From Nibricoccus aquaticus (GTDB taxonomy: Bacteria > Verrucomicrobiota > Verrucomicrobiia > Opitutales > Opitutaceae), in NCBI RefSeq assembly GCF_002310495.1, contig NZ_CP023344.1, forward strand, positions 1,054,001 to 1,118,000: a DNA stretch of 64,000 nucleotides, given 5' to 3'. The first letter of the stretch is position 1. Each line of letters starts with the position of its first letter. Of the stretch, positions 31,888-40,044 are shown one piece after another. The notes under the pieces were generated by a model, which was not told the origin of the DNA, searched no databases, and saw only the letters and a program-made list of their open reading frames with translations. A program made the translations under genes and the position numbers.

Positions 31888-33933
31888 ATGAAACATTTCG
31901 GCTCCATCCTCGCATTTATTTTCGCCGCTGTCTTGTCCCTGGCGGCAAACCCACCGGCAAGGGTCATCGTGGTTAAAGGTTCGGATCGCGCTTCCAGTTC
32001 GAGGGAACTGTCCTCGGCTTTCACACAGCTCGCCAGCACAGGAGGCGTCATCGTGTTAAGCGGGGGCGTGCGCGTGGACGCCAACTTCGTCACCCCGGCC
32101 CATGCTGCACCGATAACGATCACCAGCAGCCACGACGGCAAAGACTATCAGGCTGAGCGCAGCGCGAAGCTGATTTTAGAAGGCGATTACACGGTCAATG
32201 GTCCGACGACCTTTGCGAAGGTGCTTATCGCTGCGGCGGGCAAATCCAGTCATATCCATTGCAACGGTTTTCCGGTCGCTTTCTCGGATGGAATCTCGTG
32301 TGAGCCAGGACAGGCAGGACGATTTCCCTCGATCACGGGGGGCGCACGCCGGAAAGATGGCTCCACCGGTGCCGATATCACCATCAAGGGTGGACAGTGG
32401 GATTCCGTGCTCGGCGGTTCGACGTCCGACGCCGAACCGACCAGCGGAAATCTCCGGATCGTGGTCGATGGGGGTCGTTTTAACGGAATGGTGTGCGCGA
32501 CCGGATCAGGCCGGCATGTGGGCGACGCTCAGCTGACGTTGAATGCCGGATACTTTTATGGCGGCGTGGCCGCTCTGGCGAATAAGGCCGGTGCGGCAGT
32601 GTGGGGAAGTGTCAGCGTGACGATAAACGGCGGCATCTACCACAACACCATCGCCGCCTTGCGTCACCCGGAGGCTAGCTTTTCAGGCGACTACACGCTC
32701 ACGATCAACGGTGGCGTTTTCAGTTCGCTTACCGGGATTACCGGCACCGACGGCTTTCCGGGCGGTGCGACATCTGTCCTGAACGCGGCACCGGCGCTCC
32801 TGGATCAGGAAAACGAGGGAACACTGTCGTTCAGCAATCCGCTGATCGAAGGCGCGGATCCGTGGGTTTTTCAGCACGATGGATTTTATTACAGCACGAC
32901 CACGGGCTACTCGCAGCTCGTCGGCCGCAAGGTCGCGAACTTGGGTGACCTGCCTCATGCCGAACCTGTGACCCTCTATAAGCCGGAAGCCGGTCACCCC
33001 TATTCGAAGCATCTCTGGTCACCAAAGATTTATCACTTGAGCGAGGATCTCGCCGGTGCGGGCAAGGGAGGATTCTATCTCTATTTCACAGCGAACGACG
33101 GCAGTGGTCGCTCGGCCTGGGATCACCGTTTGTTTGTTTTGCGCGCGCTCACAGATGACCCGCTCGGCCCTTACGGATCGCCACACGATGGCACGCGAGA
33201 CACTCCCATCCGGGTGAACAGCGCGTTGAAGAATCAGTTCAACGACGAATGGGTGGCCGGCCCGAAAGTGCTTAGTTACAGAGGAAAAAATTATCTGATC
33301 TGGGTCGGACGCTTCGGGGGTCCTGAGTCGAAAAAAGTCGGTGACCACTGGCAGTGCCTTTACATCGATGAGTTGATCAATCCGTGGACGGTTGCGGGAC
33401 GCGCGGCGATGATCTGCAGCCCGACCTTGCCGTGGGAAAAACACGGTGCCGGCATGACCGGTTCTGGCGATCAAAGGCGCATGCTTCCGGAAGTGATTGA
33501 GGGTGGCACGCCCATCGTAACCAAAGATGGTACGCTCTATCTCGCGTATGCCGGCAGCGGTTACTGGACTCCCCACTATGCGATCGGCCTGATGAAACTG
33601 ACCGGCAGCGATCCGATGAATCCCGCGCACTGGCAGAAGTCGTCGAAGCCAATTTTCAAAGCGTCGAAAGAAGTCGTTGGTTCAGCCAACGCGTGTTACG
33701 TGTTCTCCCCCACCGGCAAATCCCACTGGGCGATTTATCACGCCTACGTCGGACAAAAAACCCGCGGTGTTCCGCGACAGCTATTTGCTGAGCCCTACCT
33801 CGCAGACAGCCAAAGCATGTCGATCGGTCGAGGTACTCCCGCCCCGCTTGGGTCAAAAATGGAAATCGAAACCAATCCGATGCCGTTGCGAAAAAAGGTC
33901 AGCTGGTTCTCAAAATTTGCCGAGTATTACTAA
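31888..33933 (+). CDS. Exported GH43-like glycoside hydrolase with N-terminal repeat domain
   Basis: A 681-residue protein with a signal peptide (MKHFGSILAFIFAAVLSLAA). Residues about 25-310 contain recurring beta-helix-like units with INGG/IKGG turns (ITIKGGQWDSVLGGST, VVDGGRFNGMVCA, VTINGGIYHNTIAAL, LTINGGVFSSLTG). Residues about 318-681 are a five-bladed propeller of the GH43/clan GH-F type. The likely general base is Asp324 in IEGADPWVFQHDGFYY and the likely general acid is Glu538 in LPEVIEGGTPIV, with SPKIYHL and YAGSGYWTPHYAIG also visible. Family members cleave arabinosides, xylosides or galactosides. Together with galK, galactan or arabinogalactan is a reasonable guess. Confidence 0.85.
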   Translation: MKHFGSILAFIFAAVLSLAANPPARVIVVKGSDRASSSRELSSAFTQLASTGGVIVLSGGVRVDANFVTPAHAAPITITSSHDGKDYQAERSAKLILEGDYTVNGPTTFAKVLIAAAGKSSHIHCNGFPVAFSDGISCEPGQAGRFPSITGGARRKDGSTGADITIKGGQWDSVLGGSTSDAEPTSGNLRIVVDGGRFNGMVCATGSGRHVGDAQLTLNAGYFYGGVAALANKAGAAVWGSVSVTINGGIYHNTIAALRHPEASFSGDYTLTINGGVFSSLTGITGTDGFPGGATSVLNAAPALLDQENEGTLSFSNPLIEGADPWVFQHDGFYYSTTTGYSQLVGRKVANLGDLPHAEPVTLYKPEAGHPYSKHLWSPKIYHLSEDLAGAGKGGFYLYFTANDGSGRSAWDHRLFVLRALTDDPLGPYGSPHDGTRDTPIRVNSALKNQFNDEWVAGPKVLSYRGKNYLIWVGRFGGPESKKVGDHWQCLYIDELINPWTVAGRAAMICSPTLPWEKHGAGMTGSGDQRRMLPEVIEGGTPIVTKDGTLYLAYAGSGYWTPHYAIGLMKLTGSDPMNPAHWQKSSKPIFKASKEVVGSANACYVFSPTGKSHWAIYHAYVGQKTRGVPRQLFAEPYLADSQSMSIGRGTPAPLGSKMEIETNPMPLRKKVSWFSKFAEYY

Positions 33934-34154
33934 ATCACACTGAAGCCTCAAAGACACAGTCATTAAATCTGCTCTGCCGCAATATGCAGCAATAACTCGT
34001 TGAGTTTGCACCCGCTAAATCATAATCCTCGGGAGAGAGGTGTTCCAATGCATGCAGAACTCCGCTTTAGTTCTACTCGCGCAATTGGGATGACAATCAC
34101 TACCTCCCGATTAGTAACCTCCGTTTAGCAAAAAATCCTCGCTCAGCGCTTTGA

Positions 34155-35567
34155 CTACACAGCTTTTTCCTCAAGGAGATTCTTAAGTATTTTCATCAAT
34201 TCAGCCGTATTGCTGCTAACTGCGGTCAGAGGCTTCAGTTCGGAGTCTCCTGAGAAAAACGAAGTCGGCTCAATCTTGCTGGAAACATAGAACTTTCGGG
34301 TTACTCCAATCGTGGAATGCCGCAGACCAGAACTAGCCGCCAAGATCCCCTTACGGTCGGCGAGGTGAGATCCAAACTCTTTTCTCAACGTATGTATCCG
34401 AGAAGTGGAGCGAGTGATTCCCTTACCCTTTAACCATAGGCAAAGCGCTTTGAAATCTTTCGTGCACCGATACTGCCTGTACACTGCGTCAGGACGCGGA
34501 GCGACGTCGGAAATGAGCACGAATTCGCCTTTGGAAATCTCGGCATGCTTACGGAGCACTTCCGCGAACTGTGATTCGAGCCGGATTTTCCCGACCGACG
34601 AATCGCTCTTCAGGCGTCCATATTTCGTCGGAGCGATGGTAACAGTCCCGGTGGCAAGTTCCACATTCGACCACAGCAGTTTGTCGATTTCGTTCCGACG
34701 GAGGCCTGCACCTATCGCCAGGACAAAGATCACCAGCTGGTTTCCGGAAAGTTCGGCGAAAGCTGCTTCGATCAACTTTTTGGCGTCTACCTCCGACGTG
34801 TAGAAATAATCTGATTCGCGTTCCGGAAGAAACTCCACTGCGTCGAAAGGAAGTGGAGATGGCAGCACGAGATCCGAACATTTTGTTAGAACTCGCCTCA
34901 TGACACGCTTGGCAAAAAGCGCACGAGCATTGCGAAGAACACCGTTGGCGGTGTGCTCAACCCTAATGCGCTCGGGCGTATTGGCTGGGAACCGTGCCAC
35001 ATACTCGTCGCGCCAGATAGCGATCAGTTTTGGCGTGATGGTGTTTAACCGCGTCCCATCCACCGCCGCTCGCCACCTGGATATTTCAGCTTTCCCAGGA
35101 AACTTGTCGGTGCCGTTGAACTTAATTTTTCGGATTCCGCTCACGATCCGTCGAAATCTGGCCGCGTACGTGTATAGCGTGCACGGATCCAAGTGACCAT
35201 GCTGGCCGACCAGTTCGATGTAACGGCCGACCGTCAACTCTGAGCGCTCAGCTGCAAAGGCTGGCTTGTATTTCGATCGGGTCTCTTCCCATGTGTGCAG
35301 CCGAAGAAAACAATCGATCTCTCGCGCGAGCTTCGCCGCTGAATCCAGATCTGATCCGAGCTCGAACCACTCACGGCAGCCGCGACATTGGATGCGCAGG
35401 AGGTAGTAAGGCGCGTTGGGGCGACCGAAGTATTTCCGGGTGTTTCGTTGGATGCGTTGCTTCAATTTGAGCATCGCACCGTGGGTGGTTGTTTTTGGGC
35501 TTTGGCCCACGTTTTGCCCACTGGCGGGAACTGATCCGAAGACTTCGCTTTCAGAGAGGTTTTTCAT
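34155..35567 (-). CDS. Tyrosine recombinase / site-specific integrase
   Basis: A 470-residue phage-type integrase. The N-terminal half is an arm-binding/core-binding region. The catalytic domain (about 270-450) has Arg in AIGAGLRRNEIDKLLW, a beta-hairpin Lys in TKYGRLKSDSSVG, the H-x-x-R block RIHTLRKEFGSHLA, the second His in SGLRHSTIGVTRKFY and the nucleophilic Tyr of RKFYVSS. It begins about 110 bases inside the right direct repeat and reads into the island, the usual arrangement for tRNA-targeting elements. The ATG at 35567 is preferred to an in-frame TTG at 35606. Codon use is less C-biased than in the flanking chromosome. Confidence 0.95.
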   Translation of the reverse strand: MKNLSESEVFGSVPASGQNVGQSPKTTTHGAMLKLKQRIQRNTRKYFGRPNAPYYLLRIQCRGCREWFELGSDLDSAAKLAREIDCFLRLHTWEETRSKYKPAFAAERSELTVGRYIELVGQHGHLDPCTLYTYAARFRRIVSGIRKIKFNGTDKFPGKAEISRWRAAVDGTRLNTITPKLIAIWRDEYVARFPANTPERIRVEHTANGVLRNARALFAKRVMRRVLTKCSDLVLPSPLPFDAVEFLPERESDYFYTSEVDAKKLIEAAFAELSGNQLVIFVLAIGAGLRRNEIDKLLWSNVELATGTVTIAPTKYGRLKSDSSVGKIRLESQFAEVLRKHAEISKGEFVLISDVAPRPDAVYRQYRCTKDFKALCLWLKGKGITRSTSRIHTLRKEFGSHLADRKGILAASSGLRHSTIGVTRKFYVSSKIEPTSFFSGDSELKPLTAVSSNTAELMKILKNLLEEKAV

Positions 35568-35674
35568 GAGGTCGAGAATTTCCCCTCGTAAGTGCCTGCC
35601 TACCAATACGGCAAAGCGGACATTTCTTCGCCAAAAGCGGACATCTCACAAGAGACCACCATCAAATAATTCCT

Positions 35675-35730
35675 CTTAAAATCCCCTGCTCGTAAGAGCG
35701 TGCCGGTTCGAGTCCGGCCGGGGGCACCAA
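35675..35730 (+). repeat. attR: right copy of 56 bp direct repeat (tRNA-Leu 3' fragment)
   Basis: This is an exact copy of 18999-19054: anticodon loop, variable arm, T-arm, acceptor 3' strand and CCA. The 5' half of a tRNA is missing, so it is not a functional gene but the displaced end of the original tRNA target. Confidence 0.95.
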
Positions 35731-36286
35731 CTCAGCACAGCTCAAAGAGCAACTCCCGGGAAAATACCGCCACAGCTCACGCTCTACGTCTTCAAAAAAC
35801 TCATCACTCGCATTGAACTCTCTCGGCCCCCCTCGATCAGCGCACCCCGACGGCCCACCTCTTATCAATAACACTGCCCAAAACATAACCGTCTCCCGCG
35901 CCAGCAGCCTAAACAACGCATCCGCAAACTGCTAAAAATCATCCGTTAGCGACCTCGCATAGCCCGCTTGAACTGTCCGATAAAACCCCTGCGGTCAGTG
36001 CCAACGCTGATGAATCTTAAGACCCCTATTAGTCAGCGTAACGATTTCATGAATGCCCGGCCGCAGTATTGACGTTTCCCGCCGCGCATTGAATCTTCTT
36101 TTCGTTGTTAGCGCTTAGCGCTGACATTTTGGGGTAACTAAGAAAGCAAATGGCCGGTCGTGTAGGGGTACACGACCGGCCAACTTTTTTACCCGTTCCG
36201 AGCCCTCTACTGATCCAAGTTCCCCCTCCCCCTGTACGCTTCACGCATCAAGGTCTGAGTAGATCAGTAACTTGTGCCCCATCCCA
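35731..36286. other. Chromosomal spacer right of the island
   Basis: This is where the original chromosome resumes after the island. It has low coding potential; a minus-strand frame at 35662-35916 reads through the tRNA fragment and is spurious. It contains AGCGCTTAGCGCT (a short palindrome near 36110) and the strong hairpin terminator at 36152-36190. A small plus-strand RNA ending at that terminator is possible but unsupported by a promoter I can defend. Confidence 0.45.
36152..36190 (+). terminator. Strong hairpin terminator with no upstream gene
   Basis: GGCCGGTCGTGT (36152-36163) pairs perfectly with ACACGACCGGCC (36170-36181) around AGGGGT, followed by AACTTTTTT. On the opposite strand the hairpin is followed by ATTTGC, so it could weakly serve the minus-strand gene ending at 36287. 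The T-run favours plus-strand use, where no coding gene precedes it. Confidence 0.8.
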
Positions 36287-38014
36287 CTATAGTGCTCCTT
36301 CCGCCTTACGCGCCGCCTCACGGATAATACTATTACGCGGATAACGCTCCGCCGCCTTCACCAAGTAACCTCCAGTGCTCGCATGTGGCTTTCCCTCCCC
36401 GCGCAGCACGACCTCCGAGAAAAAAGCCCACAACGTCTCCGTGTTCTGCCCTGCCTTCACCGCCTGCGCCAGCAACGTCAGCACCGGCTGGATCTGCGCC
36501 ACGGTGAGCTTTTCCCCTTCTGCCTTCCCCTCGAGCGCCTTGCGATAACGCAGTTTCGCTTCCACAATCAGAATTCTCGCCGGTGGCTTTGGCAGCGCCA
36601 TCAAGGCCTTTGAGAGTTTGCGCGCCCGCTCCACCGAGCCCACTCGCTCTTCAAGCGTTGCCAGTACCGCCAGCATCTCCGGCTCGCGCTCACCGCGCCA
36701 GTAAGCGATCCGCAACACATCGAGTGCCTGATCCCAGAGTCCTTGAGTAATGAATGCGTCCGCCTTGAGCCGCGCGACTTCCGACTGTGTCGCCTCGCGA
36801 ATGCTAAACGCCGGCAGCTCAGGCAACCGCCCCTTGAGTTCCATCGATGCGAATGCCGCCATGCCCCGCCCCTGCGAAGCCAGCTCCACCTCCATCTTTT
36901 TAGTGGTGCGCCGGAAACACTCTTTGAAGAGCTGCTCTGACACCGGCTCCCGCTCCAGCCGCTCCATGAATTGGATAAAATTCGGCGCCAGCTTCCGATT
37001 ATTGCCGTACAAGCAGTAGTGCGTGAAGGCCCCCGCGAGCATGACTTCGTTGAAGCTGAGCTTTTCGGTCTTCTGGAAAACCGTGAGCAACGACGGCACC
37101 AACTGGCCGGTGAAATCCACCGCTACCCCGGCAAACGCGATTTTTTTCCTGCTCACTTCACTGGTGTAAACCAGCCAGCCCATCCCTTCGCGGAACCACA
37201 ACGGCGGCGGGTTCGACATAGAACGCATCCCAAATACCGCCGCCTCTTTGGAAAGCCCCGCCGCGATCATTTCTTCACCCAGCCTGCTCATCCCTGCCGG
37301 GCTATCCGCGTTGATCAAAGTAGCCACCACGCCATCGCGCGCCCTCAGTACCACCACTCCGGCTGAAAGCGGACGCATCAGCTTCGGTGAATCGAAAGCA
37401 CCGTCGAACGTGCCCGACTTCATGGGCACATCCCCGCCGTACCGTGTCCCCATCGTGCCATAACTGCTGCTCCGACCGATTGCAGTCAGGCGGCTGTCCA
37501 TCTCAGGACCGGCGTCCGCCACCTCAAACGAAACAAATCCCTCGCTCGTATGCTCAGGCGTACTTATCGCGTCGCTTTCCCAACTCTGCGCCACATCCAC
37601 GTCGGCTGGCATGAACGCCTGTCGCGTCCGATCCAGCACCACAATCATCGGCTCACGCGGTAACGCCTCGATGATCGTCGGCCACAAAATCGTCCCAGCC
37701 AGCTGACGCCGTTGCAGCTCCTCCACAAACACCCGCGTATTTTTCTCCGACAGGTTCGAAAGCACTTCGTAGCCCGAGGCCACCACCACCTTTTTTCCAC
37801 GCTCCAACACGCCCGCCGGGACCAGCACATAGCGCCAGGACTCAGGCTGCGGCAGCACCCGGTCAGCCCTCACCACATATTGGGACATATCAACATCCAC
37901 CGCCGCCTTGTCCGATGCGCCCGACTCCACCGCGATCAACGCTCCCGCCGTCGCCGCGATCAGACTCACACGCGCAACGGCGATCCTCATCCTCTGCCAT
38001 CTCGGGGTACCCAT
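36287..38014 (-). CDS. Exported protein of unknown function, tandem paralogue 1
   Basis: A 575-residue protein with an N-terminal export signal (about 9-33). It then has the motif DMSQYVVRADRVLPQPESWRY (from about residue 42), resembling the TonB-box-like segment of the receptors here. A region about 80-390 includes YEVLSNLSEKNTRVF and PLWFREGMGWLVYTSE, recalling the W-x-x-EG helix of peptidase-MA-like proteins, but no HExxH zinc motif is present. Residues about 410-575 are TPR-like helices (ALDVLRIAYWRGEREPEML, RARKLSKALMALPKPP). It is a paralogue of the next gene upstream on the strand (54-base gap), very similar in the C-terminal third. No function is known to me. Confidence 0.85.
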   Translation of the reverse strand: MGTPRWQRMRIAVARVSLIAATAGALIAVESGASDKAAVDVDMSQYVVRADRVLPQPESWRYVLVPAGVLERGKKVVVASGYEVLSNLSEKNTRVFVEELQRRQLAGTILWPTIIEALPREPMIVVLDRTRQAFMPADVDVAQSWESDAISTPEHTSEGFVSFEVADAGPEMDSRLTAIGRSSSYGTMGTRYGGDVPMKSGTFDGAFDSPKLMRPLSAGVVVLRARDGVVATLINADSPAGMSRLGEEMIAAGLSKEAAVFGMRSMSNPPPLWFREGMGWLVYTSEVSRKKIAFAGVAVDFTGQLVPSLLTVFQKTEKLSFNEVMLAGAFTHYCLYGNNRKLAPNFIQFMERLEREPVSEQLFKECFRRTTKKMEVELASQGRGMAAFASMELKGRLPELPAFSIREATQSEVARLKADAFITQGLWDQALDVLRIAYWRGEREPEMLAVLATLEERVGSVERARKLSKALMALPKPPARILIVEAKLRYRKALEGKAEGEKLTVAQIQPVLTLLAQAVKAGQNTETLWAFFSEVVLRGEGKPHASTGGYLVKAAERYPRNSIIREAARKAEGAL

Positions 38015-38068
38015 GACGTGAATCCTCTCAGGACTTCCGATGTCCGCGTCAGCTAAAAAATCCCCGCG

Positions 38069-39802
38069 CTACGACTTCACTCTCGCAAACTCCACCGCCT
38101 GCCGGATCGTCGTATTCCCCGGATAACGCTTCGCCGCCTGGGCCAGAAACGCGCCGATGCTCTCATGCGGCTTGCCCTCACTCCGCAGGACAACCTCCGA
38201 GAAAAACGCCCACACTTCCTCTGAGTTCTGCCCTTCGCGAATCGCCCGCGCCATCAGGCTCAAAATCTTGCGCGTTTCCGCCACCGTCAGCTTCGCCCCA
38301 TCAGCCCTCGCAGCCACCGCTTCGCGATAAACCAGCTTCGCCTCCACCGGCAATACGCGTACCGGCGGCTTCGGCAAAGCCATCAACGCGCCCGATAATT
38401 TGCGCGCCCGCTCGACCGAACCCAGCCGTTCCTCCAGCGCCGCCAGCACCGCCAGCATCTCCGGCTCGCGCTCGCCCCGCCAGTACGCGATCCGTAATTC
38501 ATCCAGCGCCCGGTCCGGCTTTCCCTGCGTGATCAACGCATCCGCCAGCAAACGCGCCGCCTCCGACTGCGTCGCTTCGCGCACCGTGAACTCCGGCATC
38601 GACGGCATCTGCCCGCGCGTCTCGATCGAGCGAAACGCCGAGAAACTCCGGCCATACGTCGCCAGCTCCTGATCCACCTGCTTCATCGTTTTTCCAAAGC
38701 ACTCCTTGAACAACGCATCCGACAACGTCCCCTTCGTCACTCGCTCGGTAAATTTCATGAACTGCTCGGCGTGCTTCCCGTTGTCGCCGTAAAGCCCGTG
38801 GTGAACAAACGCCGTCGCCACCAGCTTCTCCTCTTCCGTCAATGCGCCCGTTTTCGCCAGCACCACCTGAAGCGACGCGAGCCGCTTCTGGGCCGGCATG
38901 ACTATCCCCTGCGCGAACGCGAGCCGGGTGGGTGTCACATCCGTCAGCTCGATCAAGCGGTGCAGCCCGGCATCAAACCAGCGCGGCGCACCGCCCGGAA
39001 GATTTTGTAGACTGGCGACGGAGATCCACGCGCTCAGGTTCGCCGCCAGTTGCTCCTCCGTCGGCTTCTCCGCACTCGCGAGCGGCTGGTCGGCATTCAC
39101 CTGAGCCGCAATCAACCCTTCTCTGGCCGTGAGCACCACATAGCCCGGAGGCAGCGGCAGACGCCGTGATCCTATATCAAACGTGCTCTTCTCCACTGGC
39201 CGCGGATCTACCCGGGACGACGCCTCCTCAACGATCTCACCCGGAATAGGCATCGAGTTGATCGCCTCCCGTTCACTCACTCCCTGCGCCTCCACCAGCC
39301 ACGCGCCCGAATCAAACGCTCCCGACGCGAAATCCGCCGAGCCCGCATCCGACGCCGCGATCGGATCACCGCTCCACGCGATCGCTTCCGAACTATCAGG
39401 CGTAAGCGACGCCTGCTTCGTCTCATCGAAAATCACCACCAGCGGCTGCCTCGGCTGCAAATTCACCAGCATCGGCCACATATACGCACCGGCAAACTGC
39501 CGTAGTTGGATCTCACTCACAAACAGACGCGTGTTCTTCTCCGACACATTGGACAACACTTCGTAGCCCGGCACCACCACCGTCTGTTTGCCTCGCTCCA
39601 TCACCAGCGCGGGCACGCGCACATAGCGCCACGATTTCACCATCGGCAGCACCCGCGTCTCCTGCACCACATACTGCGGCATATCCACGACCGGCTCCGC
39701 TGCTGGTGCCGTCACCGGCTTGTCCTCCGCACGCCCGCTCCACGCACTCGACAACAAACACGCAACACTCAGCACACGCCTCGTCCAGCTGGGGTAATTC
39801 AT
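38069..39802 (-). CDS. Exported protein of unknown function, tandem paralogue 2
   Basis: A 577-residue paralogue of 36287-38014 with the same layout. A signal peptide (about 1-25, WSGRAED) leads to DMPQYVVQETRVLP (40-53) and then YEVLSNVSEKNTRLF. RWFDAGLHRLIEL stands in place of the paralogue's WFREGMGWLVY, and the C-terminal block is nearly identical (IAYWRGEREPEMLAVLAALE, RARKLSGALMALPKPP). The middle sections (about 130-260) differ strongly, so the pair has diverged in the presumed ligand region while the helical repeats are conserved. It is the first gene of the pair and is divergent from the TonB receptor at 40045. Confidence 0.85.
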   Translation of the reverse strand: MNYPSWTRRVLSVACLLSSAWSGRAEDKPVTAPAAEPVVDMPQYVVQETRVLPMVKSWRYVRVPALVMERGKQTVVVPGYEVLSNVSEKNTRLFVSEIQLRQFAGAYMWPMLVNLQPRQPLVVIFDETKQASLTPDSSEAIAWSGDPIAASDAGSADFASGAFDSGAWLVEAQGVSEREAINSMPIPGEIVEEASSRVDPRPVEKSTFDIGSRRLPLPPGYVVLTAREGLIAAQVNADQPLASAEKPTEEQLAANLSAWISVASLQNLPGGAPRWFDAGLHRLIELTDVTPTRLAFAQGIVMPAQKRLASLQVVLAKTGALTEEEKLVATAFVHHGLYGDNGKHAEQFMKFTERVTKGTLSDALFKECFGKTMKQVDQELATYGRSFSAFRSIETRGQMPSMPEFTVREATQSEAARLLADALITQGKPDRALDELRIAYWRGEREPEMLAVLAALEERLGSVERARKLSGALMALPKPPVRVLPVEAKLVYREAVAARADGAKLTVAETRKILSLMARAIREGQNSEEVWAFFSEVVLRSEGKPHESIGAFLAQAAKRYPGNTTIRQAVEFARVKS

Positions 39803-40044
39803 GCCCGACTGCTAATCGCCACCATTTCAGCGGCAAGCGAAGATCCGCCACCTCCTCCCGCGCGGCTGCACTCCTACCCGATAAAACCGCCCGCTCATGA
39901 ACGCGCCCAAAATTCAACCAGTCAGACTTTTCACGTCATCATTCACACACACCTCACATCCCGCATCGCCCACGTAATCTCCCGATAAGCTCAACTCGCC
40001 TAAGCTCGGCTCACCACAACGTCGCCCACCCGGCGTTGCCCAGC

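Larger units (their letters stand above)
18999..35730. mobile_element. Integrative genomic island inserted in tRNA-Leu(UAA), about 16.7 kb
   Basis: The island is bounded by 56 bp direct repeats derived from the tRNA 3' end and carries a tyrosine recombinase (34155-35567) just inside the right repeat. It encodes no phage structural, replication or conjugation genes that I can see. The cargo is catabolic: amidohydrolase-Rieske-amidohydrolase-AraC (plus strand), then a small exported protein, MFS transporter, TonB receptor and exported 758-residue protein (minus strand), then galactokinase and a GH43-like enzyme (plus strand). By eye, the coding sequence is less C-ending and lower in GC than the flanks, consistent with acquisition by transfer. 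Mobility now would need an excisionase, which I do not see. Confidence 0.9.

Noticed and set aside
35675-35730. Second tRNA-Leu gene
   Set aside because: Only the 3' part from the anticodon loop is present; the acceptor 5' strand and D-arm are missing.
18999-35730. Prophage
   Set aside because: Integrase and att sites are present but no capsid, tail, lysis or replication genes; the cargo is metabolic.
35662-35916. Minus-strand frame with PAGLEPARSYEQG
   Set aside because: That peptide is the well-known spurious translation of a tRNA 3' end; the frame covers the attR fragment.
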